DNA of 64,000 nt from positions 1,240,001-1,304,000 of the forward strand of contig NZ_VTFV01000002.1 in assembly GCF_009192745.1 (NCBI RefSeq), read 5' to 3'. The translations under genes were made by a program, and so were the position numbers. Shown in pieces: positions 1 to 9,183 of this stretch. This stretch comes from Arthrobacter citreus. Lineage in GTDB: Bacteria; Actinomycetota; Actinomycetes; Actinomycetales; Micrococcaceae. Each line of letters begins with the position of its first letter. Position 1 is the first letter of the stretch. The notes under the pieces are model-generated. The model was given only the letters and a program-made list of their open reading frames with translations, made no database searches and had not been told where the DNA came from.

Positions 1-825
<825 letters not shown>

Positions 826-850
826 CTATGTAAGTGTGCAGTATGCACCC

Positions 851-1720
851 ATGCGCGGAATCATACTTGCCGGGGGGACCGGATCCAGGCTGCATCCAAT
901 TACTCAGGGCATCAGCAAACAGCTTGTGCCCGTGTATGACAAGCCAATGGTCTATTATCCGCTGACTACCCTGATCCTGGCTGGAATCCGGGACATCCTC
1001 ATCATCACCACTCCGCACGACCACGATCAGTTCGTGCGGCTCCTGGGCGACGGGTCCCGCTTTGGCATCAACCTGACGTACACGGAACAGCCGGACCCTG
1101 ACGGGCTGGCGCAGGCCTTTATTCTTGGGGCCAACCACATTGGAGACGACAGCGTTGCCCTGGTCCTAGGGGACAACATCTTCTACGGGCCCGGAATGGG
1201 CGCCCAGCTGGGCCGCTTCAGCGAGGTGTCCGGCGGGTCGATCTTCGGTTACTGGGTTGCGGACCCAACGTCCTACGGCGTCGTTGAATTCGATTCACTG
1301 GGACGGGTGATTTCCCTTGAAGAGAAGCCGGCAAAACCGAAAAGCAGCTACGCAGTTCCTGGACTGTATTTCTACGAGAACGACGTCATCGATATAGCCA
1401 AGAACCTGCAGCCCTCGCCGCGCGGAGAACTTGAAATCACCGACGTGAACCGCGTTTATCTCGAAGAAAACCGGCTGCATGTAGAGATCCTTCCCCGCGG
1501 CACGGCATGGCTGGATACCGGTACCTTTGACTCCCTGAACGATGCGTCCAACTTTGTCCGCACCGTTGAGAGCAGGCAGGGACTGAAAATCGGATCTCCG
1601 GAGGAGACCGCCTGGCGGCAGGGATTCCTCTCGGACCAGGAGCTGCGCGACCGTGCTGAACGCCTCGTCAAGAGCGGCTACGGACAGTACCTCCTCGGGC
1701 TGCTGGACGCTGCGGCCTAG
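851..1720 (+). CDS. rfbA: Glucose-1-phosphate thymidylyltransferase
   Basis: This enzyme makes dTDP-glucose from dTTP and glucose-1-phosphate, the first step of the dTDP-rhamnose pathway whose second enzyme is encoded divergently at 807-1. The protein has 289 residues, the usual length of the short RmlA family. The start [18 protein letters not shown] contains the nucleotide-binding GGTGSRL motif and is followed by the [16 protein letters not shown] sugar-nucleotidyltransferase signature. [10 protein letters not shown] and the EEKPAKPKS segment are also present. An upstream extension of the frame to 701 exists but lies over rfbB on the other strand, and the motif at residue 1 fixes the start at ATG 851. 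Confidence 0.95.
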   Translation: MRGIILAGGTGSRLHPITQGISKQLVPVYDKPMVYYPLTTLILAGIRDILIITTPHDHDQFVRLLGDGSRFGINLTYTEQPDPDGLAQAFILGANHIGDDSVALVLGDNIFYGPGMGAQLGRFSEVSGGSIFGYWVADPTSYGVVEFDSLGRVISLEEKPAKPKSSYAVPGLYFYENDVIDIAKNLQPSPRGELEITDVNRVYLEENRLHVEILPRGTAWLDTGTFDSLNDASNFVRTVESRQGLKIGSPEETAWRQGFLSDQELRDRAERLVKSGYGQYLLGLLDAAA

Positions 1721-1896
1721 GCTTTCTCCCTACCGCAAGCAGCCGAGTGGCGGGTTATCCACATTAGGTGCCCTTCACTCTCGTCAGCCGCGGGATATTC
1801 CCTTATCCTCGCCGGCATGGCCTCACTGGCCTGCAGGAACAGTCTCAGTCTCGATGCCGCGGCAGGAAGGCCGGGGCAGGATCCGGGGGAGCATGA

Positions 1897-3123
1897 ATGG
1901 ATGCGGTGCGAATTGTCGAAGACGAGGTGCGCGAGCTCATCCGTGTCCGCGGACTGGACCCGGTACGCCAGGTAGGTGAAGTCCGGCGCCTGGTCGACGC
2001 CGCTGTCCAGGACTATGACGACCGTTCCCTGCTCGGCTCACTTCCTGCCCTGGGCCATCTTGAGCGGGCGGCCAAGCAGGTCTTTGACTCAGTCGCCGGC
2101 TACGGAGCCCTCCAGCCATTGCTTGATGACCAGAGTGTGGAAGAGATTTGGATCAACTCGCCGGGGGAAGTGTACGTAGCCCGCGATGGCCGGTCGGAGC
2201 TGACCGCGCTCAACCTGACAGCGGAGCAGATCCGGGACCTGGTGGAGCGGATGCTGAAGTCTTCGGGACGTCGCCTGGACCTGTCTTCACCCTTCGTCGA
2301 CGCCGCGCTTCCGGACGGATCGCGGCTGCACGTGGTCATTCCGGACGTGACGAGGCGGCACTGGGCGGTGAATATCAGGAAGTTCATAGTCCGGGCCAGC
2401 CGGCTGGAGCACCTCGTGGAACTCGGGACGTTGACGCCCCAGGCAGCGAGATTCCTGTCAGCAGCGGTAGCCGGAGGCCTCAACATCCTGGTCTCCGGGG
2501 CCACGCAGGCCGGCAAAACAACACTGCTGAACTGCCTGGCAGCCTCGATAGGTGCGCGGGAGAGGGTAGTCACGGTAGAGGAGATCTTCGAGCTGCAGCT
2601 GCCGCTGCGGGATGTTGTTGGCCTGCAGTGCAGGCAGCCAAACCTGGAAGGGTCGGGGGAGATTCCCCTGCGGCGACTGGTGAAGGAGGCCCTGCGGATG
2701 CGGCCGGACCGGCTGATTGTCGGCGAGGTCCGGGAAGCCGAAAGTCTGGACATGCTTATCGCCCTGAATTCAGGCTTGCCGGGCATGTGCACGGTCCACG
2801 CCAACAGTGCGCACGACGCCGTCACCAAGATCTCGACGCTGCCGCTGCTGGCCGGAGCCAACATTTCCAGCTCTTTCGTGGTGCCGACTGTTGCTTCCTG
2901 CATCGATCTGGTGGTGCACTGCGTCCGGACTCCTGCCGGCAAGCGGGAGGTCACGGAAATCCTGGCGCTGGGGCGAAGGGTTGAAAACGGAGTCATTGAA
3001 TCGACGCTCGTGTTCCAGCGCGAGAACGGGAGACTGGCAGCCTCGCCGTCGTCGCTGCCCTCACCGGACAAGTTCGCACGTGCCGGAATGAACCTGGCCG
3101 AACTGCTGGAACCGGCAGCATGA
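1897..3123 (+). CDS. tadA: Tad pilus secretion ATPase (TadA/CpaF family)
   Basis: Cytoplasmic hexameric ATPase that powers assembly of Flp/Tad pili. The 408-residue protein has the Walker A motif GATQAGKTTLL near residue 203, a Walker-B-type stretch RPDRLIVGEVREAES, and the His box around TVHANSAHDA, all typical of type II/IV secretion ATPases. ATG 1897 is preceded by GGGGGA with a 6-nt gap. The stop overlaps the tadB start by four bases (ATGA), so translation is probably coupled. The 176 bp between rfbA and this gene hold no convincing gene; no cpaE/tadZ homologue is visible next to it in this window, although one often precedes tadA in actinobacteria. Confidence 0.93.
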   Translation: MDAVRIVEDEVRELIRVRGLDPVRQVGEVRRLVDAAVQDYDDRSLLGSLPALGHLERAAKQVFDSVAGYGALQPLLDDQSVEEIWINSPGEVYVARDGRSELTALNLTAEQIRDLVERMLKSSGRRLDLSSPFVDAALPDGSRLHVVIPDVTRRHWAVNIRKFIVRASRLEHLVELGTLTPQAARFLSAAVAGGLNILVSGATQAGKTTLLNCLAASIGARERVVTVEEIFELQLPLRDVVGLQCRQPNLEGSGEIPLRRLVKEALRMRPDRLIVGEVREAESLDMLIALNSGLPGMCTVHANSAHDAVTKISTLPLLAGANISSSFVVPTVASCIDLVVHCVRTPAGKREVTEILALGRRVENGVIESTLVFQRENGRLAASPSSLPSPDKFARAGMNLAELLEPAA

Positions 3124-3974
3124 GCGCCGTAGCTGGACTGGCCCTGGGGATGGGCCTGTTCCTGGTTTGGTGGTCCTGCTGGGCGGTTCCCGAGCGTGAG
3201 CCCAGGCTGCGTCGTCCCGGGCGGCTTGAGGAGTTGCTGCGAACATCCGGCGTCAGCCGAGTGAGCCCGGGAGGACTCGTTCTTAGCAGTGCCCTGCTGG
3301 GCGTCCTGGTTCTGCTTACCGCTTGGGTACTCACGGGCTCCCTGCCCATAGCGGGCTGTTTTGCTGTCTTTGCCTCAGCCCTCCCTGTTACGGCGGTACG
3401 TTGGCAGGCCGCCAGACGGAGTGCGTCCCTGCTGGAACTGTGGCCTGACGCCGTCGACCATCTGCGTTCTGCCATCAGGGCCGGCATGTCCCTGCCGGAG
3501 GCGCTCATTCAGCTTGGCGAAAACGGACCGGAAGAGCTTCGTGCCCCCTTCCGGGAATTCGGGGCCGACTACCGCTCCGGTGGCTCATTCGACGCTGCGC
3601 TGGACGCCCTCAAGGACCGCCTCGCTGATCCGGTGGGGGACCGGATCGTGGAATCCCTGCGCATTACCCGGCAGGTTGGCGGGTCCGATCTTGGCAGGCT
3701 GCTGGGGACACTGGCCGAGTTCCTGCGCGAGAATGCCCGGACGCGCAGCGAGTTGCTGGCCAGGCAATCATGGACCATCAATGCTGCTCGGCTCGCAGTA
3801 GCGGCGCCGTGGATAGTCCTTGTACTCATGGCTACTGCCCCCGAAGCTGTGGAGGCTTACAACACGGCGTCAGGGGCTGCTGTCCTGGCCGCGGGCATGG
3901 TCATCTCGGTGGGTTGCTATCGGCTGATGCTCCGTATTGGGGCGCTGCCTGCCGAAAGAAGGGTCCTGCGGTGA
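3120..3974 (+). CDS. tadB: Tad pilus inner-membrane platform protein TadB
   Basis: The 284-residue membrane protein belongs to the type II secretion GspF family, here the TadB half of the Tad platform. It has N-terminal membrane segments (around residues 1-20 and 52-88), a cytoplasmic GspF domain with a segment starting LLELWPDAVDHLRSAIRAG, and C-terminal hydrophobic helices (AAPWIVLVLMATA and AVLAAGMVISVGC). It overlaps tadA by ATGA and tadC by GTGA, which indicates one tightly coupled operon. Known role of the family: TadB and TadC form the inner-membrane base on which TadA acts. Confidence 0.9.
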   Translation: MSAVAGLALGMGLFLVWWSCWAVPEREPRLRRPGRLEELLRTSGVSRVSPGGLVLSSALLGVLVLLTAWVLTGSLPIAGCFAVFASALPVTAVRWQAARRSASLLELWPDAVDHLRSAIRAGMSLPEALIQLGENGPEELRAPFREFGADYRSGGSFDAALDALKDRLADPVGDRIVESLRITRQVGGSDLGRLLGTLAEFLRENARTRSELLARQSWTINAARLAVAAPWIVLVLMATAPEAVEAYNTASGAAVLAAGMVISVGCYRLMLRIGALPAERRVLR

Positions 3975-4906
3975 GCGGTGTCTGGCCATTGGCCATGCTG
4001 ATGGGAGCGTGCCTTGGCACTGGCTTGTGGCTGGCCGTGGTGCGCCTGCCGTTCCTGCGCCCCACGTCTTTCGCCGACAGGATCGCACCCCAGCTGCGCT
4101 CCGTTTCGCCCGGGTCCCGGCTTCTCGCGCCCGCGGACATCACCCCATTCGGTCCCCTTGAGCGGGTTTTCCGCCCCCTCCTGGCTGAACTGGCGGGAAG
4201 GATGGAACGCCTTAATCCTGCAGCGTCCTCCCTGCAAAAGCGTCTGGACCGGGCGGGAAACCGCATGAGCGTCCTGGAGTTCCGCTCCGCACAGCTGCTG
4301 TTCGCAGGCACGGGCCTGCTTGCCGGCGGAACCGGCGGCATCTGGCTGGCGGCCAACGGGCAAATCTCGGTCCCTGCAGTGGCGGCAGTGTCCTTGGCCA
4401 CGGGGCTGCTGGGGTACCTGCTCCGGGACTACCTGCTGACCAGGCAGGTACAGAAGCGGGAGGCCCTGATGCTCGCGGAGTTTCCGAGCCTGGCCGAGAT
4501 GATGGCACTGGCGGTCGGGGCGGGGGAAAGCGCGGGCGGAGCCCTGGAGCGTGTGACCCGCACATCCGGCGGCGAGCTGTCCAGGGAATTTGGGCGGGCG
4601 CTCGCGGAGACCCGATCCGGAATACCGCTGCTGGCAGCGCTGGGCAACATTTCAAAACGTACACAGCTGGCCCCGCTCTCAAGATTCGTGGACGGTATGT
4701 CCGTGGCCATCGAGCGTGGAACGCCGCTGGCGGATGTTCTGCGGTCGCAGGCCCAGGACGTTCGGGACATGGCCAAACGCGAACTCATGGAGGAAGCCGG
4801 CAAGAAGGAAATTGCCATGATGGTTCCTTTGGTCTTTGGCGTCCTTCCCCTGACTGTCCTCTTCGCGGTATTTCCCGGCCTTTCCCTTCTCAGTATTGGA
4901 CTGTGA
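3971..4906 (+). CDS. tadC: Tad pilus inner-membrane platform protein TadC
   Basis: Second GspF-type platform protein, 311 residues from GTG 3971, which overlaps the tadB stop codon (GTGA). The frame is open further upstream to 3770, but that part lies over tadB and is out of frame with it. An N-terminal membrane helix is followed by a soluble stretch, two helices around residues 110-155, the GspF cytoplasmic domain (LAEFPSLAEMMALAVGAGES), and a C-terminal helix ending with the GVLPLTVLFAVFPGLSLL type of sequence. It is directly followed by the pilin-like gene that the mobile element interrupts. Confidence 0.9.
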   Translation: MSGVWPLAMLMGACLGTGLWLAVVRLPFLRPTSFADRIAPQLRSVSPGSRLLAPADITPFGPLERVFRPLLAELAGRMERLNPAASSLQKRLDRAGNRMSVLEFRSAQLLFAGTGLLAGGTGGIWLAANGQISVPAVAAVSLATGLLGYLLRDYLLTRQVQKREALMLAEFPSLAEMMALAVGAGESAGGALERVTRTSGGELSREFGRALAETRSGIPLLAALGNISKRTQLAPLSRFVDGMSVAIERGTPLADVLRSQAQDVRDMAKRELMEEAGKKEIAMMVPLVFGVLPLTVLFAVFPGLSLLSIGL

Positions 4907-4964
4907 CTTCATGCGTAGACAACTCAACCCACCACAATCCGGAAACGCCAACGAAAGGACTCCC

Positions 4965-5126
4965 ATGAGAACCAGAATCGCGCTGCGGATGCTGCCGGCG
5001 CTGCTGGCTGCCTGCCTCATGACCAGGCTGCAGGCAGCGTTTCAGCCCCAGGGCTCTGAACGGGAGCGTGGCGACGTCCCGGGATGGGTAAACATATTTA
5101 GCTGCCGCAGTCCATGCGTTCCATAG
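4965..5126 (+). pseudogene. 5' half of interrupted pilin-like tad gene
   Basis: ATG 4965 is preceded by AAAGGA at good spacing, 58 bp after tadC. The first 42 codons encode a basic, hydrophobic leader followed by ERGDVPGWV. At 5089 the frame passes into the integrated element and reads only 11 foreign residues before TAG at 5124-5126. The continuation of the gene lies 16.25 kb away at 21343-21448; placed behind codon 42 it supplies the membrane helix MITLMSAVLVAAILTVA and a natural end. The original protein would have had 76 residues. Its position directly after tadC suggests a pilin or pilin-like subunit, but I cannot name the family with certainty. Confidence 0.85.
5085..5089. other. Left attachment site core (attL, TGGGT)
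   Basis: TGGGT is shared with 21338-21342. To its left is the tad gene reading frame; to its right the element begins. Rejoining the outer flanks at this core rebuilds the pilin-like frame without gain or loss of a base, which is what conservative serine-integrase recombination predicts. The exact crossover dinucleotide within the five bases is not determined. Confidence 0.75.
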
Positions 5127-5216
5127 GTGACGATGTGCTTTCCATAACGGTCGGGCACCCGAAATGTAAGCGAGTTGGCTTGATAGATGCCGGAAACGCG
5201 AGGAGGGCTCGGCGGC

Positions 5217-5756
5217 GTGCCCGCGAGTAAGGTTTGCTACATGCTCACACACGGATCTCACACCGGTTTTCACCTTCAACAGTTCAGTATCCAAGGGTTC
5301 GAGTTCCCACCGCTCGGAGAATGGGCGTACGCCCCCGCTTTGCCCACGACATTTTGTATGGTCAACCATGACGAAGAGCTGGAGGTCGTGGGAGAAGGTA
5401 GGCATCTCGAAGGGATCAAACTCGTGCTAAAAGCTTTTCGCGACGGAGGCGAGGAGGACAACAGCATGTTTGCGGCGCTGGTTCACGAACCAAGGAATCC
5501 GTTCGACCGTTTCGCCGTCCGTGTCGATCTCTTCGCGGTCACCGGTGAGGGAGGACGGGCGTCCTACGAAAAAGCGGGGTACCTTCCTCGGGAACAGGCG
5601 CACCTACTGCACGAATACATCAAGAACCTAGCTGGCCAGGGTTTGTTTCCCATAATTTCAGTCCAAGTGTATGGCGGCACCGTGGACAAGCCGAACATAG
5701 GTCTGTGGCTAGGGAGAGGACAATATGAGCTGAGTGAAGGTCACAGACGTATCTAA
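5217..5756 (+). CDS. HIRAN-domain protein
   Basis: Stand-alone protein of 179 residues if translation starts at GTG 5217, which has a strong AGGAGGG site at 5201-5207; ATG 5241 is an alternative and an in-frame ATG at 5187 lacks a good site. Residues about 57-140 look like a HIRAN domain: EVVGEGRHLEG, then HEPRNPFDRFAVRV around residues 90-103, then AGYLPREQA around 120-128. HIRAN domains of HLTF/Rad5-type proteins bind DNA 3' ends or damaged DNA, and stand-alone bacterial versions are often found near mobile or defence genes. No catalytic domain is visible. It is the first gene inside the left end of the element; its role here is inferred. Confidence 0.65.
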   Translation: MPASKVCYMLTHGSHTGFHLQQFSIQGFEFPPLGEWAYAPALPTTFCMVNHDEELEVVGEGRHLEGIKLVLKAFRDGGEEDNSMFAALVHEPRNPFDRFAVRVDLFAVTGEGGRASYEKAGYLPREQAHLLHEYIKNLAGQGLFPIISVQVYGGTVDKPNIGLWLGRGQYELSEGHRRI

Positions 5757-6270
5757 GTCCTCATGGAAGATAACGCAGGGCGTAGCGTTGGGTCGCTCTG
5801 AATACCTGGGTCCCACGTCGCGAACCTGGCTGCCCTCAGGTTCCGGTGTGCTCCAAAGGCGCTTGCTACGAGCACGTAAACTGAATCCATATTCGCTAAC
5901 TTACCGGTAACCCGCGATGGCTCCGGTGGGCGGTATACATCGCGCCACCCACGGGCGCATGTAGACTCTCGCGCCGAGTCTTTACAACCTGTGCCTGCCA
6001 GCGCCGCGGCTGACTGAATTCGTGACGCGGCTGCAGCTCGAGCTATGGGAGTTAGTCGTGTGGCCAAATAGATGATGACTCGTATGTGCCTCGGGGAGTG
6101 GATCCATCCTTTATCTATCCGATGAGCTTGCCGTTTGACGATTTGAAAATTCTTTCAGTCAGCTCCATGCCTGTCAGCCGCAGGCGACAGGTGATGCAAG
6201 AACAAGGTCAAGATCAAGATGAAGCCGCCGCACTCCTGTTAGGCTAACGGTCGATTAGTGGGGGGTAAGG
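5757..6270. other. Gene-free stretch before the SIR2-like gene
   Basis: About 510 bp without a credible gene. The open frames here (for example 6067-5753 on the minus strand) lack ribosome binding sites and have no recognisable protein character. It probably contains the promoter of the SIR2-like gene; TTGACG at 6135-6140 could be a -35 element, but no matching -10 is evident. Confidence 0.4.
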
Positions 6271-7446
6271 ATGACCGTAGAGTCTCGGAAGCATAACGCT
6301 GCAGTTCTAGTGGGGAATGGCCTAAGCATCGCCTTCAACCCGGAACTGAAACTGGATTCGATCACCAGGGAAATGATCGCCCGGATGCAAGGAGCCACAG
6401 ACAACGGCGATAAGGTCATCCACGCCATGAACGAGATCGCCCGTCGTTCTGGCCCCCCTGAGGAAGTGACGGACGAAGACTTCGAAAAACTAGTCGGCGC
6501 GTTCGACTCAGAGGCAAGGACCCTTGAGGAACTTGGAAAACTGGCAGAGCTGGTCGAGGCTGAGGACACGGCTTTGCAGTCGGCCATTGCAGAAGTGTCG
6601 AAGTTTAGTGACCGCGTCCGAGACAGGGGGCTTAGCTACGTACTCGAAGTGGTGACGGATCGTTCTCGCGCCGACCACATCCTGCACAAGGAGGTCCACG
6701 ACGTTCTTCGGGCGATTATTGATAGCTTTGACGGCGTTGTCACCTTCGGTAATTTGAATTACGACACATTGCTTCTGTCAGGTCTGTTGGCAGTAGATGC
6801 TCCGCTATCTGATCTAGGGCGGGGCGTAGTGCCAATTTCGATTCGCGTTGTTGACAGCGACGGGGAAACGACGTCATCCATTCCATACGACGCCAAGTAC
6901 CTACGCACGTCGCTGGACTTTCCTCCCGGTGAACGTTATCGAGTTCGACTCCTTCAGCTGCATGGATCGTTGACGTTTTGGGGACAAGTCGAGGGGGACG
7001 TTCATATCAAAGTGCCCATCCAGTCGCTCCGTGATCACAATATTTGGTCGGGCCTGCGGGAAGCGGAACCGAGGTGGCGTCCTAGCGTTGTGCTGGCCAA
7101 CCAACGGGAGAAGGCACGGCATGTCGAAAGATACCCCTACAGACTCGCATATGAAGGTTTTGCAGCGAGCCTAACCGAAGCTGATCATTGGTTGATTATC
7201 GGTTACTCGTTTCGTGATTCTTGCGTCAACGAGGTCCTGCGCCGAGAGTTCATAACTCGAAAGGACAAGCCCAACGTCCTTGTTTCCACCTACGGAGCAC
7301 TGCCTACCGACGAAGAGATCGCAACGGCTATTGGGTGGGGCGCGGAGGACGGAGATGCAAAGTGGCTGACGGTCAATCGTGACGGGGTTCGCGGCCTGCA
7401 GAACGATTTCGACTGGTTTCTTTTCGCGCCTCGAAAATCAAGCTGA
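6271..7446 (+). CDS. SIR2-like (NAD-binding) domain protein, probable defence NADase
   Basis: The 391-residue protein shows the motif order of bacterial SIR2-like proteins: VLVGNGLSIAF with GNG at residues 15-17 (nucleotide-binding loop), FGNLNYDTLL with Asn163 of the NYD motif, LQLHGSLTFW with His231, and LIIGYSFRD near residue 311. In antiphage SIR2 proteins such as ThsA and DSR the equivalent Asn and His hydrolyse NAD+, causing abortive infection. The N-terminal 15-150 region is helical and not a classical sirtuin, closest in feel to the DUF4917/SIR2_2 groups. GGGGTAAGG precedes ATG 6271. It faces the nuclease gene at 8603-7572 in convergent orientation. NADase activity is inferred from the motifs. 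Confidence 0.75.
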   Translation: MTVESRKHNAAVLVGNGLSIAFNPELKLDSITREMIARMQGATDNGDKVIHAMNEIARRSGPPEEVTDEDFEKLVGAFDSEARTLEELGKLAELVEAEDTALQSAIAEVSKFSDRVRDRGLSYVLEVVTDRSRADHILHKEVHDVLRAIIDSFDGVVTFGNLNYDTLLLSGLLAVDAPLSDLGRGVVPISIRVVDSDGETTSSIPYDAKYLRTSLDFPPGERYRVRLLQLHGSLTFWGQVEGDVHIKVPIQSLRDHNIWSGLREAEPRWRPSVVLANQREKARHVERYPYRLAYEGFAASLTEADHWLIIGYSFRDSCVNEVLRREFITRKDKPNVLVSTYGALPTDEEIATAIGWGAEDGDAKWLTVNRDGVRGLQNDFDWFLFAPRKSS

Positions 7447-7571
7447 ACGACTTTCCCGCCCCGCGATTTCCTGTCTGCTGGAGCAGCCTCGTTCCCTGCC
7501 ACAGGAGGGCCACCGTTGCCGCTGGTCTAGCTCGGTCGGCTCTCTCCAGGGCCAGTAGGCATTTTGCAGCG

Positions 7572-8603
7572 CTACGAGACCTCTGGCCTTCCGACTGTGC
7601 CGTCTTCGCCGAGTAGATGTCTATACGCGGTGGGGATCAGAGTCGTGCGATCAGGGGACCAAGTACTCCAGTAACGCCAACGTCCACCTGAGCATTCAAG
7701 TGAAGAGTCCATACTGATCTGGTCGATGACGATCAGGATGGTGTCGCGTGCTTCAGCATGCCGTACCTCGCCCTCCGTGACGTCCACGGCACGACGGTCA
7801 GTCGTGCTGGCCTTTACCTCAACATGTGTTTCGCGTCCTCCCCGGGCTAGCGTGACATCCCACGGCTCTACAGCGCCGACGTCAGTCGCAATGAAGCCAA
7901 GTCGCTCGTAGTGGGCCATGACCAGGTCAACGGCATACCGTTCTACTGCCCTTCGTCGGGCTGGATCGGGCTGCCGACCATAGCCAGATCCCGACTGGCG
8001 GGATCTGGTTCCATCCGACGTCTGGTCCTCTTCAGGGCGATCAACAACCAACTGATTTAGCTGGTCCAGTCCCGGTAGTGCATGGACGAGTGCCGCCGGG
8101 AATTTCACTAGATAAGCCTGGGCGCCCCGTATAGGCCTTTTGTCTGACAGTGCGAAGGGGAAATATAGGCCCTTCTTCGCTCCATACTTTCTAGTGAGTT
8201 CGTCTCTGACATCACGGATTGGTCCCTCCAGGGTTCTGACAGTGTCGAGCGTCAAAGGACGTTCGAATTCTCTATATCCCTGAAGAAGTGCCTCCCAAGC
8301 GTCTTCTTCACCCTGCGGTGGGCGCAGCCTGCTAGAAGTGCCTCGGCTTTTCCATTGCAAGGACGATTCTCTAGCGCTCTCGAGGCAGTGGGAGTAGCCG
8401 GTCAACGCTGGCCCATGGTTCTTACGCCAATGCAGAATGACGTCGCCTGGCCGGACATAGCGAACTGTGTCGTAGGACCATTCCGACTGACCCTTGTCAT
8501 TGACCTGTGGGGCAATCAGGTTTTCGCCGACTGGATCCCGGTCCGTGATCTCCATCCAGTAGCGCTCGCGATTGTCATGTTTCCACCAGTCGTTAAGAGC
8601 CAT
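7572..8603 (-). CDS. EVE-like domain fused to DUF3883 nuclease, probable type IV restriction enzyme
   Basis: The 343-residue protein has two parts. Residues about 5-75 (WWKHDNRERYWMEITDR, then VRYVRPGDVILHW and ALTGYS) resemble an EVE/PUA-type fold that reads modified bases. Residues about 218-300 match DUF3883, a PD-(D/E)xK nuclease relative: ERYAVDLVMAHYERLGF, Asp249 in EPWDV, and the EVK motif at 262-264, followed by VTEGEVRHAEARD. This combination is known from modification-dependent restriction endonucleases, so it probably cuts phage DNA with modified cytosines. The ATG at 8603 begins MALNDWWKHD. Target specificity cannot be read from the sequence. Confidence 0.72.
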   Translation of the reverse strand: MALNDWWKHDNRERYWMEITDRDPVGENLIAPQVNDKGQSEWSYDTVRYVRPGDVILHWRKNHGPALTGYSHCLESARESSLQWKSRGTSSRLRPPQGEEDAWEALLQGYREFERPLTLDTVRTLEGPIRDVRDELTRKYGAKKGLYFPFALSDKRPIRGAQAYLVKFPAALVHALPGLDQLNQLVVDRPEEDQTSDGTRSRQSGSGYGRQPDPARRRAVERYAVDLVMAHYERLGFIATDVGAVEPWDVTLARGGRETHVEVKASTTDRRAVDVTEGEVRHAEARDTILIVIDQISMDSSLECSGGRWRYWSTWSPDRTTLIPTAYRHLLGEDGTVGRPEVS

Positions 8604-8702
8604 GGCTCAAAGCATAGGTCTTTTCGTCGTGAGCGGCGTGTACGTCGTTCGTGTGGATGTGCTGGATTACTTCTTCTCGTACCTAGTTACCGGGATAGCA
8701 GA

Positions 8703-9017
8703 TTAGTCTTTTGCGTTGAGGTCCTGGCGAATCAGTTGTACGAGCCGAATATGACTCGCTGCCAGATCCTCTGTTGCGGTCTTTACCTGGACGGAGCGCC
8801 CAAGCGCCGGCGCCGTCTCAAACACATGGATGCACCTGAGTAAGGCAGCGTTGAAAGACTTTAGTTCTTGATTCACGTCCATGCTGCCAAGCACCATGAT
8901 CGGGGTAAAGAATGCTGTCCCCTCGGAGACATCAAATGTGGTCCTTTGCCCTGACAGAAGCCCTTCGACTGCGGCAGCGGCGAACCTGTCGCTGTCGTTC
9001 ACATGCTGTTGATCCAT
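8703..9017 (-). CDS. Hypothetical protein, 104 residues
   Basis: I do not recognise this protein. It starts MDQQHVNDSDRF at 9017 with only a weak purine stretch upstream. The middle part (FFTPIMVLGSMDVNQELKSF) looks folded and the C-terminal half is mixed charged/hydrophobic (ASHIRLVQLIRQDLNAKD). It lies 99 bp upstream of the EVE-like/DUF3883 gene in the same direction, so it could be co-transcribed with it. It may be a small accessory gene of the defence cluster or an unrelated remnant. Confidence 0.45.
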   Translation of the reverse strand: MDQQHVNDSDRFAAAAVEGLLSGQRTTFDVSEGTAFFTPIMVLGSMDVNQELKSFNAALLRCIHVFETAPALGRSVQVKTATEDLAASHIRLVQLIRQDLNAKD

Positions 9018-9102
9018 CTTTCGACAACAATATGTACATCATTGGGTACGTGCCTTCAGCGAAACCTTAGCGTACGATTTTTCTGTTTTCTGTGGAGAAC
9101 CC

Positions 9103-9156
9103 AAAAGCCCGTGGGCTTGGGGACTTGCCGTTCTTCAAGTCGCCAGGCCCACGGGC
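9103..9156 (-). terminator. Strong hairpin terminator of the export operon
   Basis: Two long arms (9107-9130 and 9137-9156) pair with few mismatches, starting from GCCCGTGGGC against GCCCACGGGC. Read on the minus strand the hairpin is followed by TTTTGGG. It lies 28 bp beyond the stop of the last export gene (9184) and fits a rho-independent terminator for that operon. Confidence 0.7.
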
Positions 9157-9183
9157 CGGTCTGTGGTTTGGGCGAACCCAGCG

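Noticed and set aside
5753-6067. 104-codon minus-strand frame in the gap before the SIR2-like gene
   Set aside because: No ribosome site, low-complexity Ala/Arg sequence and no family character.
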